Assembly (NCBI GenBank): GCA_946480635.1
Contig: CAMLKV010000017.1
Span: forward strand, 1 to 13,279
Reading direction: 5' to 3'
DNA length: 13,279 nucleotides
DNA from: an uncultured Flavobacterium sp.
GTDB lineage: Bacteria; Bacteroidota; Bacteroidia; Flavobacteriales; Flavobacteriaceae
Below, one piece after another: positions 13,201 to 13,279 of this stretch. Numbering within the stretch: the first letter of the stretch is position 1; each line of letters opens with the position of its first letter. The notes beneath the pieces are model-generated. The model saw only the letters and a program-made list of their open reading frames with translations. It had not been told where the DNA came from and searched no databases. A program made the translations under genes and the position numbers.

Positions 13201-13279
13201 ATGCAACACAACGTCCTTATTTTAGATTTCGGGTCTCAGTATACACAGCTGATTGCCCGCCGAGTTCGCGAATTAAATA
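13201..13279 (+). CDS. guaA: GMP synthase (glutamine-hydrolysing), N-terminal fragment cut by the window end
   Basis: Only 26 codons are present. They read [20 protein letters not shown] followed by RVRELN, the invariant start of the class I glutamine amidotransferase domain of GuaA. The [17 protein letters not shown] signature is nearly identical across bacteria, so the identity is safe despite the short length. GuaA converts XMP to GMP using glutamine and ATP. No earlier start is possible without crossing the promoter box. The rest lies outside the window. Confidence 0.92.

Overview
The window looks like the chromosome of a gliding member of the Flavobacteriia, most probably Flavobacterium or a close relative. 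The evidence is AT-rich DNA, TAnnTTTG-type -7 promoter boxes, few visible Shine-Dalgarno sequences, a GldI lipoprotein, a type III glutamine synthetase and the long Bacteroidetes form of PurM. Most of the window is ordinary housekeeping DNA with small accessory insertions between the conserved genes.

Left part (1-3332). A TIR-domain protein on the minus strand (26-1039) is tightly bracketed by a 15-bp inverted repeat with 14 matches (7-21 and 1052-1066), so it resembles a one-gene accessory cassette, plausibly anti-phage. A 377-bp gene-poor stretch follows. It holds the likely TIR promoter, two small hairpins, a 39/40-bp imperfect tandem repeat and another hairpin. Next come a uracil-DNA-glycosylase superfamily enzyme (1417-2013) and a secreted, probably beta-propeller protein (2072-2956). 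The latter is convergent, with a single base between the stops, with a YchJ-family protein.

Middle part (3337-8870). A TerC-family metal exporter and the YchJ-family gene form a minus-strand pair. TerC is divergent from glnN (type III glutamine synthetase), whose promoter is framed by two near-identical GGGGTATA-ended direct repeats. glnN ends in a strong terminator with a GCAA loop. Directly after it are an exported protein with two OmpA-like domains and purM.

Right part (8871-13279). Two small unrecognised genes with an immunity-protein look (8993-9349, 9356-9796) sit between two intergenic repeats sharing a CCTGAGC...TCGAAGG core. A minus-strand cluster follows, in transcription order: an NrnA-like DHH phosphoesterase, gldI (gliding-motility FKBP lipoprotein) and a lipoprotein fusing a cyclophilin to an FKBP domain, closed by a terminator at 9841-9867. 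A further small orphan gene (12708-13031) and the first 26 codons of guaA (GMP synthase) finish the window.

Functional themes are nitrogen and purine metabolism (glnN, purM, guaA), envelope protein folding and gliding (gldI, PPIase), nucleotide and DNA housekeeping (NrnA, UDG), and isolated defence- or immunity-like accessory genes. I do not see a multi-gene undescribed system. The best candidate for something new is the repeat-bracketed TIR gene with its uncharacterised C-terminal half.
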